Source: Burkholderia lata (GTDB lineage: Bacteria > Pseudomonadota > Gammaproteobacteria > Burkholderiales > Burkholderiaceae). From it: a stretch of 64,000 bases of DNA. How positions within the stretch are numbered: the stretch's first letter is position 1; each line of letters begins with the position of its first letter. The stretch is from positions 1,550,001 to 1,614,000 of the forward strand of contig NC_007511.1 of NCBI RefSeq assembly GCF_000012945.1. The letters run 5' to 3'. Below, in pieces: positions 1-8,627 of this stretch. The notes beneath the pieces were generated by a model, which saw only the letters and a program-made list of their open reading frames with translations, was not told the DNA's origin and ran no database searches. Made by a program: the position numbers and the translations under genes.

Positions 1-194
1 ACATGCTCGAACCGGCGATCGGCGCGCTGCTGACCGAACGCCAGGGTCTCGCGAATACGCTCGCGCCGTCGCCGGGCCTCGACACCGGGCACCAGCATCT
101 CGTCTGGCTCCAGCCCGTGGAGGACATCGCGCGGCGCGAATCGCTGTGGAGCCGCATCGTGTCGGGCGACCGGCCGGAGCGGTTCGGAAAATGA
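1..194 (+). CDS. C-terminal end of an unidentified protein
   Basis: This is the last 63 or so codons of a gene that begins before the window. The frame is open from the first base and stops with TGA at 192-194. The stop overlaps the ATG of the diguanylate cyclase gene at 191 in an ATGA junction, so the two genes are probably co-transcribed and translationally coupled. The visible tail is polar, with no membrane segment and no motif I recognise, so no function is assigned. By position it could be a periplasmic or sensory partner of the cyclase, but that is inference only. Confidence 0.6.
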   Translation, partial: MLEPAIGALLTERQGLANTLAPSPGLDTGHQHLVWLQPVEDIARRESLWSRIVSGDRPERFGK

Positions 195-1987
195 TCCGGC
201 TCGGGCTCACGTCGAAACTGTCGGTGCTGTTCGCCTGCATCGGCGTGATCGCGTCCGGCGCGACCGGCTATTACACGTATCGCGCGAACCGCGCGATGCT
301 CGTGCAGGAAGCGCAGCACAGCCTGCTGATGTCGACGCAACTGCTGGGGCAGCGCTTCACCACGGCGCTGTCCGACGTCGCGGACGATGCGCTCGTGCTC
401 GCGCAGTTGCCGTCGTGTGCGCCGGTCTCGGGCGGCGACAACCGCGATGGCGCGCCACGCGCGCGGCTCGAGCAGGTGTTCTTCAGCTTCATGAGAAATC
501 ACCCGGAGTACCTGCAGATCCGGTTGATTGCGAGCGGGGATTTCGGGCTCGAACGCATCCGCGTCGATCGCGACGCACACGGCATCGTCGTATTGCCGGA
601 CAGTGCGTTCCAGGAGAAAGGACAGTTTTCCTATGTATTCGATACGCTCGCGACGGCGCCCGGTCATATCTACCTGTCGCCGATCGTGATCAACCACGAG
701 ACGGGGTCGCACGCGGCCGAAGGGCTGCCGATCCTGCGCGTGGGCACGCCGGTCGTCGACACGTCGGGCCGGACGGTTGGCGCACTCGTCGTCGATGTCG
801 AGCTGTCGCGCGTGTTCGAGCGGCTCGAACGCGATTTGCCGGAAGACTATGCGGTGTATCTCGCGAACGAATGGGGCGATTTCCTCGTGCACCCCGATCC
901 GTCGCAGACGTTCGGCTTCGATCGCGGCCGGCGCGTGCTGATGCAGGATCGTTTCGCCGCCACACGCGCGCTGTTCGACAGCGCGCGCGCAAACGTTACC
1001 CTCAATGGCCTGACCGATCCCGCTGCAGCATCGGGGCAGATGTTCGCGTTCGCGCGCACGCCGTTCGGGCATGACGAGGGCAACCGCTTCGTCGTGCTCG
1101 GGATGGGGCGCCCGCTGGCGGATGTGCTGGCGCCGGCCGGCATGCTCGGCGAACGGATCGTCCGGATGGTGCTCGTGTCGAGCTTGATGGCGGTGATCCT
1201 CGCGATCCTGTTCGCGCGCGCGATCACGCGGCCGCTGCAGACGCTCGCACGCGCCGCGACGCACGTGTTCGACGATCCGGTCGCCGAGCAGTTGCCGGTC
1301 GGGCGTGCCGACGAGATCGGCGTGCTCGCGCGCTGTTTCGACAGCATGCGTGTCGAGATCCGCACGCAGGTCGCGATGCTGCGTGCGAAGCAACTGGAGC
1401 TCACGCACCTCGCCGGCCACGATGCGCTGACCGAGCTGCCGAACCGCCTGCTGTTCATGGAGCATCTCGATACCGCGATCCGGCGTGCGGCCGCGATGCA
1501 CGAAGGGCTGGCCGTGATGTTCGTCGATCTCGACCGCTTCAAGCAGATCAACGACCAGCACGGGCACTCGGCCGGCGACCGCACGCTCGTGGCGGTCGCC
1601 AAGCGGCTGAGCCTCGTGCTGCGCGGCGGCGACATGGTCGCGCGGCTCGGCGGCGACGAATTCATCGTGCTGATTGCGGACGTGCGCTCACCGGCGGTGA
1701 TCGGCGACGTCGCGTCGCGCATCCAGCTCGTGATGGCGGAGGAACTGGAGTTCGGCGACCGGCGCGTGGCGGTGGGCGCGAGCATCGGCGTCAGCGAGTT
1801 TCCGGCTGACGGCGCATCGGCCGAGGAATTGCTCGTCAAGGCCGACGCGGCGATGTACGCGGCGAAGGCGTCCGCCCAGCGCGCGTTCGTGCGCTATCAG
1901 GAACTGGTCGGCAACGGGAGTGTTACCGGCACCGACAGCGGGACGGACGAAGCGGCCGGCCGTATCGCGTCGGGCGGCAGCCGGTGA
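191..1987 (+). CDS. Membrane-bound diguanylate cyclase (periplasmic sensor, HAMP, GGDEF)
   Basis: A 598-residue protein predicted to make cyclic di-GMP from two GTP in response to a periplasmic signal. A membrane segment lies at about residues 8-28. It is followed by a periplasmic sensor of about 300 residues (dCache-like by length and layout), a second membrane segment near 335-357, a HAMP linker ending in ITRPLQTLA, and a GGDEF domain. The active-site loop is an intact GGDEF at residues 487-491. An RGGD allosteric inhibition site (R478-D481) sits exactly five residues before it, so product inhibition is expected. The ATG at 191 is preferred over one at 146 because it overlaps the upstream stop codon and places the first membrane segment at the N-terminus. 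No EAL domain is present. Confidence 0.9.
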   Translation: MIRLGLTSKLSVLFACIGVIASGATGYYTYRANRAMLVQEAQHSLLMSTQLLGQRFTTALSDVADDALVLAQLPSCAPVSGGDNRDGAPRARLEQVFFSFMRNHPEYLQIRLIASGDFGLERIRVDRDAHGIVVLPDSAFQEKGQFSYVFDTLATAPGHIYLSPIVINHETGSHAAEGLPILRVGTPVVDTSGRTVGALVVDVELSRVFERLERDLPEDYAVYLANEWGDFLVHPDPSQTFGFDRGRRVLMQDRFAATRALFDSARANVTLNGLTDPAAASGQMFAFARTPFGHDEGNRFVVLGMGRPLADVLAPAGMLGERIVRMVLVSSLMAVILAILFARAITRPLQTLARAATHVFDDPVAEQLPVGRADEIGVLARCFDSMRVEIRTQVAMLRAKQLELTHLAGHDALTELPNRLLFMEHLDTAIRRAAAMHEGLAVMFVDLDRFKQINDQHGHSAGDRTLVAVAKRLSLVLRGGDMVARLGGDEFIVLIADVRSPAVIGDVASRIQLVMAEELEFGDRRVAVGASIGVSEFPADGASAEELLVKADAAMYAAKASAQRAFVRYQELVGNGSVTGTDSGTDEAAGRIASGGSR

Positions 1988-2011
1988 CGGCCGGCCGCTG
2001 ATACGCGCGAT

Positions 2012-2055
2012 GCAAACGCAACGAGCCCGTCTTGCGACGGGCTCGTTGCGTTTGC
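2012..2055. terminator. Perfect 20-bp hairpin between convergent genes
   Basis: Arms 2012-2031 and 2036-2055 are perfect reverse complements around the 4-nt loop TTGC. The hairpin lies between the diguanylate cyclase gene (plus) and the DUF4148 gene (minus), which converge here. It is well placed as a bidirectional terminator, although neither side has a long T run. Confidence 0.8.
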
Positions 2056-2086
2056 GGACTGCGCGCGAAGACGCGCAGCGGCGGGC

Positions 2087-2386
2087 TTAGTGGCCGAAGT
2101 AGATCGAGTCGCGCGGGTTTTGCACCTTGACGGCCGGTGCGCCACCCTGGACGGTCGCGGCCGGTTGCGCACCGTAGCCGCTGTTGTCGGCGCCATGCAC
2201 GCGGGCTTGCGCGGCCTGGATGTCGGCCGGGTAGTACGGGCTCGACTGGCTCGGCTTGTAGCCGGCGCTTTCGAGTTGAACCAGTTCGTTGCGCACTTGG
2301 GCGCGGGTCACGGTGCTTTGAGCGAATGCGCCGAACGAGGCGGACAGGGCGACAGCGGCAACGACTGCGGAAACGAGCGATTTCAT
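2087..2386 (-). CDS. Small secreted DUF4148-family protein
   Basis: A 99-residue exported protein. It starts MKSLVSAVVAAVALSASFG and has a signal-peptide cleavage site after AFAQ. The mature part contains TRAQVRNELVQLESAGY followed by a PYYPADIQAAQ segment, which is the pattern of the DUF4148 family that is abundant and multicopy in Burkholderia. Molecular function is unknown. The start at 2386 is supported by a strong GGAGGT ribosome binding site just upstream; a longer frame reaching 2512 has no comparable site and would bury the signal peptide. The gene converges on the cyclase gene across the hairpin at 2012-2055. Confidence 0.85.
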   Translation of the reverse strand: MKSLVSAVVAAVALSASFGAFAQSTVTRAQVRNELVQLESAGYKPSQSSPYYPADIQAAQARVHGADNSGYGAQPAATVQGGAPAVKVQNPRDSIYFGH

Positions 2387-2670
2387 GATGACCTCCGATG
2401 TTTTTGGCTTTCCGCGTTCGACACCATGTCGTAAGCGGTTGATTACATCGTAGGCGCCGGTCGACCTAGGGTAAACGTGAGTTTCGGCGAAAGATCGTTG
2501 CAACCTGGGCAATAATTTCGAGATAAACGCCTTCTGTCCCTATTCGACATTGCCGGATGTGCAAGAGAGACGGGGCGGATGCGCGTGGCGCGGATGGCGT
2601 GCACGAAGGGGGCGCCCGGCGGCGGGGGCTGGGCGGAGAGGAGGCGGAGACGGGCTGCGACGCTGCCGGA

Positions 2671-2925
2671 TCAGACGTCGTCGTCGATTTCCTTGCGCTC
2701 CCGTCGCTCCTCGTTGCCGCGGCGCGCGCGCAGGCGCTGGCGCGACAGCACGGCGATCACCTGCTGGGTCGGCGCGCCGGACGGGAGTTCGTTGCGGATG
2801 CGATCGGGCACCATGGGCAGGCCCGCGCGCTGCCGACGCAGCGCCTTGGCGATTGCCCGGCGGCATTCGTCACCGTGGCAATCCCATTCATCGCGGATTC
2901 TCTGGCAATAACGGCATTGTTCCAT
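2671..2925 (-). CDS. Small cysteine-rich hypothetical protein
   Basis: An 84-residue cytoplasmic protein. The N-terminus carries CRYCQ (C4, C7) and then CHGDEC (C17, C22), four cysteines that could hold a zinc ion or cluster. The rest is basic and arginine-rich, and the C-terminus is acidic (EIDDDV). I do not recognise the family. It lies just downstream of dsdA on the same strand with a 50-nt gap and might be co-transcribed. The spaced cysteines make it more credible as a gene than the longer low-complexity frames that overlap it, but no strong ribosome binding site is visible. Confidence 0.55.
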   Translation of the reverse strand: MEQCRYCQRIRDEWDCHGDECRRAIAKALRRQRAGLPMVPDRIRNELPSGAPTQQVIAVLSRQRLRARRGNEERRERKEIDDDV

Positions 2926-2978
2926 CGAGACAGTCTAACGCGTCTTCGGGAACGAGGCTGGACACTGGCCCCGACGCG

Positions 2979-4304
2979 TCACGTGCCGGCAGCGGCACCG
3001 GCGAGCGCTTTCGCATGAGACTGAAAGCGGCGATGTTCCTCCGGCGGCACGAGCGAGCCCCCCGTCGCCCAGATGACGTGCGTCGACTGCCGCAGGTCGA
3101 TCGCGTGACGATGCACGTAGTCGCGGCCGGCCGGGGACCGCGTCAGCCAGCCGGGACCGCCGACGGCCGCGGCGGCCGACGGCTCGAGTTCCACGCCCGT
3201 CGCGTGTTGAACCGCAAGCAACTGCGCGTAGAGCTGCGCGTCGCTGACGGTGAAGACACCCGACAGCAGGGACGCCATCAGCGGACTGACGAGGTGCGAT
3301 GCCTGCGCGACGGCCAGGCCGTCGGCCTCGGTCCGGTTGTCGAGTCCCACGTCGTAGACGGATACAGGCTTCCCGAGGCCGGCGGCCAGCTGGACCAGCA
3401 TGCATGGCGACGCGACGGGCTCGGCGAAGAAGCAATGCACGTGCTCGCCGAACAGCGCCTTGAGGCCATGCGCGATGCCGCCCGGCGCGCCGCCGACGCC
3501 GCACGGAATATGGACGAAGAGCGGATGCGTCGCGTCCACGCGGCGGCCCGCCTCGGCGAGCTGCGCGGCGAGATGCCGGGCGCTGGCCGCGTAGCCGAGG
3601 AACAGCATCAGCGAGCCTTCGTCGTCGACGAAGTGGCTGCGCGGCTGATTGCGTGCCTGCGCGCGACCGGCTGCGACGGCTTGCGCGTAGTCGCCGTCAT
3701 GTTCGATCACGCGAACGCCGCGTTGTCTCAGGCGCGCCTTCTTCCACGGCTTTGCATCGGTCGACATGTGAACGACCGACTCGAACCCCAGCGCGGAGGC
3801 CATCACGCCGATGCTCAGGCCGAGATTGCCGGTGCTGCCGACGATGACGGTGTGCGCGGCAAACCGTTCGCGTGCGGCGGCCGACGCGAGGATCCGGCGG
3901 TCACCCGCGGGTTCGAGCAACCCGTGTTCGATCGCGATCGACTCGGCGAGCGCGAGCACTTCATGAAAGCCGCCGCGCGCCTTGATCGAGCCGGCGATCG
4001 GCAACGCGTCGTCGCGCTTGATGAACCACGCGCCGTGTGTGTCCGCCGGGAGCGACAGCGTGCGCTGCAGGTTGTCTGCCGGCATCAGCGGCGATTCGAT
4101 TTTTCCCGCGCTCGTCGCGAGTTCGGGAAACAGCTCGGCCATCAGCGGTTCGCAGCGCGCCAGCCGCGCTTCGGCCGTCGCAATGGCGCCGGGCCCCGGC
4201 GCGTCGTGCGGCAACGGGCTGCCGGCATGGGGATTCAACCACAGCAGCGGGTGGCGGGATTGCAGTCTGGCTAATAGATCGGCGGGCTGGAGTGTGACAG
4301 TCAT
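2979..4304 (-). CDS. dsdA: D-serine dehydratase
   Basis: A 441-residue PLP enzyme that converts D-serine to pyruvate and ammonia in the cytoplasm; the length fits the family (about 440). The PLP lysine is seen in SIKARGGFHEVL and the phosphate-binding loop in GSTGNLGLSIG. C-terminal motifs include HIPCGVGGAPGG and CFFAEP. The start at 4304 (MTVTLQPADL) gives the usual family length; a second ATG at 4319 is possible and neither has a clear ribosome binding site. It is transcribed divergently from a LysR gene that matches dsdC in position and type, the standard D-serine arrangement. No dsdX transporter gene is next to it. Confidence 0.92.
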   Translation of the reverse strand: MTVTLQPADLLARLQSRHPLLWLNPHAGSPLPHDAPGPGAIATAEARLARCEPLMAELFPELATSAGKIESPLMPADNLQRTLSLPADTHGAWFIKRDDALPIAGSIKARGGFHEVLALAESIAIEHGLLEPAGDRRILASAAARERFAAHTVIVGSTGNLGLSIGVMASALGFESVVHMSTDAKPWKKARLRQRGVRVIEHDGDYAQAVAAGRAQARNQPRSHFVDDEGSLMLFLGYAASARHLAAQLAEAGRRVDATHPLFVHIPCGVGGAPGGIAHGLKALFGEHVHCFFAEPVASPCMLVQLAAGLGKPVSVYDVGLDNRTEADGLAVAQASHLVSPLMASLLSGVFTVSDAQLYAQLLAVQHATGVELEPSAAAAVGGPGWLTRSPAGRDYVHRHAIDLRQSTHVIWATGGSLVPPEEHRRFQSHAKALAGAAAGT

Positions 4305-4383
4305 GGATCGGTATCGCATCGGATAAACGAGAGTGCTGGCCGGAATGCTACGATCCGGGAAGCCTGCGCAAAAGCGCCGATTT

Positions 4384-4399
4384 CTAATGAATGCATTAG
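4384..4399. promoter_or_regulatory. Inverted repeat in the dsdA-dsdC intergenic region
   Basis: CTAATG (4384-4389) and CATTAG (4394-4399) are perfect reverse complements with a 4-nt spacer. The repeat lies 15 nt before the dsdC start and 80 nt before the dsdA start, the usual location of a LysR-type operator. Binding by DsdC is inference from position. Confidence 0.45.
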
Positions 4400-4413
4400 C
4401 CTGACTTATATCT

Positions 4414-5355
4414 ATGCGACTCGACGGTTCGATCCTGGGTGCGTTGCACTGCTTTGAAACGGCCGGCCGGTTGCTGAGCTTCACGAAGACGGCACAGGCG
4501 TTCAACCTGACGCAAAGCGCCGTGAGCCAGCAGATCCGGAACCTGGAGGACCGGCTCGGTTATCCGCTGTTCGTGCGCCAGGCGCGCGGGCTGAAGTTGA
4601 CCGAGAAGGGCGAGATCTTGCTCGGGACGATGTCGAGCGCGCTCGTCGACATCAATCGCACGCTTCAGGCGCTCGGCGTGTCGGACGCCCCGCTGCAGGT
4701 CAGCTGCCTGCCGTCGCTCGCGCTGCAATGGCTGATGCCGCGCCTGTCCGAATTTCACCGGCAACAACCGAACGTGCCGGTTCGCGTGAAGGCCGAGTTT
4801 CAGGTACTGGATCGTCAGGCGATGGAGAACGACGACATCGACGTCGCGGTGCGCTACGACCCGGTGCAATACGATCGGCTGCATGCCGAGGCGATCCTCG
4901 ACGAAATTCTGTTTCCGGTCGCCACGCCGGCGTATCTGGCGCAGCATCCGGCCTTTGCCAGCGGGGAATCGCTGGACGGCGTCGTCCTGCTGCACGACGC
5001 CGCGCCGTGGGGCGGCGCGCCCGAATTCGTGGAGTGGCGCACGTGGCTGGACGAAGTCCGTCCGGCATGGATGGCGCAACTTGACGGCCCGCAGTTCAAT
5101 TTTTCCAGCCTGGCAATCACGGCCGCGCTGAACCATCAGGGTGTCGCGATGGGGCGCGCCGCGCTGGTCCATGACGAGATCGCGAGCGGGCGGCTCGTGG
5201 ATGTCTTCGGCACGCACGTGCGTGCGCCGGCGCGCTACATGCTGTTGTCACGCAATCCCGACGATCCGCGTACCGCAGTGTTTTCGGACTGGCTCAAGGC
5301 CGAGTGCGCGCGCTTCGATGCGGCGCGCTCGCATTTGCTTTCGGGCGGAGGCTGA
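4414..5355 (+). CDS. dsdC: LysR-family activator of D-serine catabolism
   Basis: A 313-residue LysR-type regulator. The N-terminal winged helix-turn-helix spans about residues 5-65, with SFTKTAQAFNLTQSAVSQQI as recognition core, followed by a substrate-binding domain. The FNLTQSAVSQQIRNLED segment and its place head-to-head with dsdA point to DsdC, which activates dsdA with D-serine; GcvA-type regulators have similar sequences, so the name rests mainly on context. The start at 4414 is the only ATG that gives a complete HTH. No good ribosome binding site precedes it, suggesting weak expression. Confidence 0.85.
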   Translation: MRLDGSILGALHCFETAGRLLSFTKTAQAFNLTQSAVSQQIRNLEDRLGYPLFVRQARGLKLTEKGEILLGTMSSALVDINRTLQALGVSDAPLQVSCLPSLALQWLMPRLSEFHRQQPNVPVRVKAEFQVLDRQAMENDDIDVAVRYDPVQYDRLHAEAILDEILFPVATPAYLAQHPAFASGESLDGVVLLHDAAPWGGAPEFVEWRTWLDEVRPAWMAQLDGPQFNFSSLAITAALNHQGVAMGRAALVHDEIASGRLVDVFGTHVRAPARYMLLSRNPDDPRTAVFSDWLKAECARFDAARSHLLSGGG

Positions 5356-5413
5356 CGCGGGTCGTTTATGCGGCCGGATAGATGAATCGGAGTGCGAAGG
5401 AGGCAGGTGACGT

Positions 5414-5446
5414 AGACGGACGCAAACTACAATTTCCCGTCCGTCT
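5414..5446. terminator. Weak hairpin after dsdC
   Basis: AGACGGAC at 5414-5421 pairs with GTCCGTCT at 5439-5446 across a 17-nt AT-richer loop. It lies 60 nt after the dsdC stop and before the end of the small minus-strand ORF at 5486. It may end transcription from both sides, but the loop is long and there is no T run. Confidence 0.35.
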
Positions 5447-5485
5447 CCATACGGATTGCTTGCGCGTGGACGGGGCTGGCAAGCG

Positions 5486-5566
5486 TTACTTGAGTTGCCA
5501 GATGCCCCAGATGGCGATCAACAGGCCGAGGCCGAATCCGCAGCCGAGCAACACGTAGGTTTCCAT
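5486..5566 (-). CDS. 26-residue single-pass membrane peptide
   Basis: A short ORF reading METYVLLGCGFGLGL and ending GIWQLK. Nearly the whole peptide is one hydrophobic helix, with a polar N-terminus and a lysine at the C-terminal end, the layout of small membrane proteins that accompany transporters or oxidases. An AGAGG ribosome binding site lies about 9 nt before the ATG. It is 168 nt downstream of, and on the same strand as, the TauE/SafE permease gene, so it may be the last cistron of that unit. I do not recognise a family, and the ORF is short enough that chance cannot be excluded. Confidence 0.5.
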   Translation of the reverse strand: METYVLLGCGFGLGLLIAIWGIWQLK

Positions 5567-5733
5567 TTCATGCCTCTGAAAGCGCGGCAGCGCCGATGTG
5601 GGCATCAGCGCGCGAGCAGCAAAGTCGGTGACGTATCGTCCGCGCCGTCGGGCAGGGCGATACGCCGGGTCCGCGAATACTACGCTTCGCAGCTTTCAGA
5701 ACGCATGCGCGATCGATGGCTTTGCGCCATCTC

Positions 5734-6582
5734 TTAGTGCTTGCCCGTGTGCGCGTTGTCCATCTGGGTAACGTGCGATCCGCCGTGGCGGAACACACCC
5801 GATTTCCAGATCATCTGCGACGCCGCGACGAGCACGAACAGCAGCACGACCATCCTGAAGAGGCGGGGCGACATCTTGTCCCGCAGCGGACGAACGAGCC
5901 ACATGCCGGCAATGGCCGGCAGGCTGGCCGCCGCCGAGATCGCGAGGTCGGCGCCGCTCGCATGTGCGGCGCCGCTGAACGTCGTGATCAGCGTGACGAT
6001 CGATACCACGAGGATGATCGCGATCTGCTTCGTGAAGACGCGTCCGGTTGCGCCGGACGAAATCAGGTAAGTGGCGAGCAGCGGGCCGGGAACCGACGCG
6101 ATGCTCTCCATCAGCGCCGCACCGAAGCCGAGCGCGAAGCCGACAGGTTTTTGCCATGCATCCGGCAGGTTGAGTTTCGGTGCGGCGAGCATCAGCGCCG
6201 CAGCCACGATCAGCAGTGCGCCCGACGCCGCTTGCGCGTGCCCCGGATTGAGCGACAGCAGGATCGCGACGCCAACGATATTGCCGATCACGGTGCCCGC
6301 GATCGGCGCGGCGATCTTGCGTGCCGTCGCCAGCAACTGGCCGCCCTCCAGCGCCTGCGGAATGTTGCCCAGGATGATCGGCATCGACAGCAGCAGCACC
6401 GCATGCCGGATCGGCAGGAACTGGCTGAGTATCGGCATCGCGATCAGCGGCACGCCGATGCCCGTGATCCCCTTGGCCATGCCGCCCAGCAGCAGCGCAA
6501 TGGCGATACCGGCCAGGTCGAACGCGCTGAGCCCCTGCAGGCTGGAGACCAGCACACCTTCAGTCAGATTGAAATGCATCAT
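5734..6582 (-). CDS. TauE/SafE-family membrane permease
   Basis: A 282-residue polytopic membrane protein of the TauE/SafE (DUF81) family, which exports or takes up sulfonates, sulfite or related organic anions. Typical features are the first repeat GGMAKGITGIGVPLIAMPIL, the second-repeat motif SIASVPGPLLATYLISSG, and about eight hydrophobic helices. The start at 6582 (MMHFNLTEG) places the first helix correctly; longer frames add an arginine-rich stretch without membrane character. It is divergent from a LysR gene at 6903, which is the probable regulator. The substrate cannot be told from sequence. Confidence 0.85.
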   Translation of the reverse strand: MMHFNLTEGVLVSSLQGLSAFDLAGIAIALLLGGMAKGITGIGVPLIAMPILSQFLPIRHAVLLLSMPIILGNIPQALEGGQLLATARKIAAPIAGTVIGNIVGVAILLSLNPGHAQAASGALLIVAAALMLAAPKLNLPDAWQKPVGFALGFGAALMESIASVPGPLLATYLISSGATGRVFTKQIAIILVVSIVTLITTFSGAAHASGADLAISAAASLPAIAGMWLVRPLRDKMSPRLFRMVVLLFVLVAASQMIWKSGVFRHGGSHVTQMDNAHTGKH

Positions 6583-6902
6583 GGAATGGCATGTCGCGGC
6601 ATATCCGGCAGCGAGCGCGGTCGATGGCGCACGTGGCGGTCGCGTGTGTCTTGCACGCATTTGTTCTGGATTGGCTTGAACCGGAAGTCGATCGTGTGGC
6701 GCCGCGCCGTTGTGCGGCCGGGGCCGCAGGCAATCGATAGGCGGTTCGAGGATGCATCTTACCTGAGCGTTGCGAAGGACATTCGGCGCCGGCCGCGGTG
6801 CGCACCGGAAGCGTCGGCGTGACCATTTCGGCAGTTCAATATAATTCACGATGGTTTGCCGTCTCATGTACGGTATTCATATCCTTGAACAAGGAGGTGT
6901 CG
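6583..6902. other. Divergent intergenic region (permease / LysR)
   Basis: This 320-nt stretch between two divergent genes holds no credible ORF. It is locally less GC-rich near 6830-6900. A TATAAT hexamer at 6840-6845 and an AAGGAGGT ribosome binding site just before 6903 belong to the LysR gene. Confidence 0.6.
6840..6845 (+). promoter_or_regulatory. Candidate -10 element for the LysR gene
   Basis: A perfect TATAAT lies 57 nt before the LysR start codon in otherwise GC-rich DNA. No matching -35 hexamer is clear at 16-18 nt upstream, which is common for promoters needing an activator. The assignment is tentative. Confidence 0.35.
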
Positions 6903-7799
6903 ATGACGCTTGCCCAGTTGCAGGCCCTGGCGGCCGTGGTCGAACTCGGCTCGCTCACGGCTGCGGCTGATCGGTTGAGCCGCAGTCAATCCGCGATCAG
7001 TCATGCACTGACCGAGCTGGAAGACATCACGGAGGTCAAGCTACTCTGGCGCGACCGGCAGCCGGTCGTCCTGACGGCGGCGGGCGAACGCCTGTGGCCG
7101 TACGTCCAGAACGTGGTGCGGGAAGCACAGCTGTTGCGCCAGCAGTTCAGCCTGTCGCGCGGCAAGCTAGAAGGGAAGCTGGTGGTCGCGTCGCTGCCGA
7201 GCGTGTCGCTGGCGTTCGTCGTCCCGGCGCTCGAGGCGTTGAAGGAGATGCACCAGGGCGTGTCGGCGGTGCTGCTCGAAGGCACGGACAGCGAAGTCGA
7301 AGGGTGGATCGACGACGGCACGGCCGATGTCGGCGTGGTGGCCGGCGCGAAGACGTTCGCGCACAATCTGCCGCTGCTCGACGAGGACTTTGTCGCGGTG
7401 GCGGCGGACGGCATGTTCGCCGGCCGCAAGAGCGTATCGGCGAAGCAATTGTCCGCGGCGCCGTTCATTTTCTCGAAGGCAGGATGCGGGCCGGTGATCG
7501 CGGATTACTTCGCGCGCAGCGCCGTGCCGCTGCGGGCCGCGTTCAACGTGGTCGAGATGCGCACCATTCTGTCGATGGCCGAGGCCGGCATGGGCGTGTC
7601 GATCGTGCCGCGCATCACGCTCACGTACACGCCGTTCGGCGGCCGCGTGCTGGAACTGTCGCCCAGGCTGCATCGCTCGGTGCGGTTGTCGTGGAATACG
7701 GCCGGCAACGCGGTCGCAGATGAGTTCGTGCGGCTCGTCGACGCGCAACGCGCAAAGGCGGGGAAGGCGATCCACGCACGGGCGAGAAAGAGCCGGTAA
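6903..7799 (+). CDS. LysR-family transcriptional regulator
   Basis: A 298-residue LysR regulator. The N-terminal HTH reads GSLTAAADRLSRSQSAISHA, and an effector-binding domain follows (LVVASLPSVSLAFVVPALEA). The ATG at 6903 is fixed by a strong AAGGAGGT site ending 6 nt upstream; an in-frame extension to 6798 lacks one. It is divergent from the TauE/SafE permease gene and is followed 123 nt later by a LysE-type exporter gene on the same strand. It may control either or both. The effector is unknown. Confidence 0.88.
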   Translation: MTLAQLQALAAVVELGSLTAAADRLSRSQSAISHALTELEDITEVKLLWRDRQPVVLTAAGERLWPYVQNVVREAQLLRQQFSLSRGKLEGKLVVASLPSVSLAFVVPALEALKEMHQGVSAVLLEGTDSEVEGWIDDGTADVGVVAGAKTFAHNLPLLDEDFVAVAADGMFAGRKSVSAKQLSAAPFIFSKAGCGPVIADYFARSAVPLRAAFNVVEMRTILSMAEAGMGVSIVPRITLTYTPFGGRVLELSPRLHRSVRLSWNTAGNAVADEFVRLVDAQRAKAGKAIHARARKSR

Positions 7800-7860
7800 C
7801 GAGCGGCCGGTGCGATGAAAAGCGCTCATGGGCGGCTTGCAGTTTATTCATGCCGATGGC

Positions 7861-7887
7861 GTTCGAGATGCAATACATTGTTCGAAC
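7861..7887. promoter_or_regulatory. Inverted repeat before the LysE-type exporter
   Basis: GTTCGA (7861-7866) and TCGAAC (7882-7887) are perfect reverse complements, with a smaller CAAT-AC-ATTG repeat nested between them. The element lies 36 nt before the exporter's GTG start and could be an operator. No regulator can be assigned to it. Confidence 0.3.
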
Positions 7888-7922
7888 TTGCCCCTGACCG
7901 CTTCGCCCCGAAGGAGATTGCC

Positions 7923-8555
7923 GTGCCGGCCGTGCCTACCTTGCTTGCTTTCGGACTCGTGTCGCTCGGCATGGTGCTGACACCCGGGCCGAACATGATC
8001 TACCTGGTGTCACGCTCGATCTGCCAGGGCCGCCGTGCCGGGCTGGTGTCGCTCGGCGGCGTCGCGTCGGGGTTCGTTTTCTACATGGTCTGCGCGGCGC
8101 TCGGCATCACCGCGCTGGTGATGGCCGTGCCGTATGCGTACGACGCGCTGCGTTTCGCCGGTGCGCTTTATCTGGCGTACCTGGCATGGCAGGCGCTGAA
8201 GCCGGGCGGTCGCTCGGCGTTCCAGGTCCGGCAGTTGCCGCACGACAGCCGCGCCCGGCTCTTCACGATGGGCTTCGTCACGAACCTCGCGAATCCGAAG
8301 ATCGCAGTGATGTATCTGTCGCTTCTGCCGCAGTTCATTTCGCCGGGGCATGGCAGCGTGCTTGCGCAATCACTGGCGCTCGGTTGCGTGCAGATTGCGG
8401 TGAGTGTCAGCGTGAATGCGCTGATTGCCTGCATGGCCGGCGGCATCGCGGGCTTTCTGGCAGGGCGGCCGGTCTGGGCGTCGGCTCAGCGCTGGTTGAT
8501 GGGCACGGTGCTGGCCGGGCTGGCCGTGCGTATCGCACTGGAGTCGCGCAGCTAG
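7923..8555 (+). CDS. LysE/RhtB-family amino-acid exporter
   Basis: A 210-residue inner-membrane protein of the LysE/RhtB family, which exports amino acids or their analogues. The signature LTPGPNMIYLVSRSICQGRRAG follows the first helix, and NLANPKIAVMYLSLLPQFI marks the middle of the family. About six hydrophobic segments are visible. The start is GTG at 7923, supported by AAGGAGAT 5 nt upstream; an earlier ATG at 7815 would add a non-membrane extension and has no ribosome binding site. The substrate is not predictable from sequence. It converges on the yddG-like gene. Confidence 0.87.
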   Translation: MPAVPTLLAFGLVSLGMVLTPGPNMIYLVSRSICQGRRAGLVSLGGVASGFVFYMVCAALGITALVMAVPYAYDALRFAGALYLAYLAWQALKPGGRSAFQVRQLPHDSRARLFTMGFVTNLANPKIAVMYLSLLPQFISPGHGSVLAQSLALGCVQIAVSVSVNALIACMAGGIAGFLAGRPVWASAQRWLMGTVLAGLAVRIALESRS

Positions 8556-8627
8556 CGCGCGTGGTTGGCGGTTTGCAGGATCACCGGATGCTGTCGAGCG
8601 GCGTCGCCACGAAAGCCCCCGGCATCG

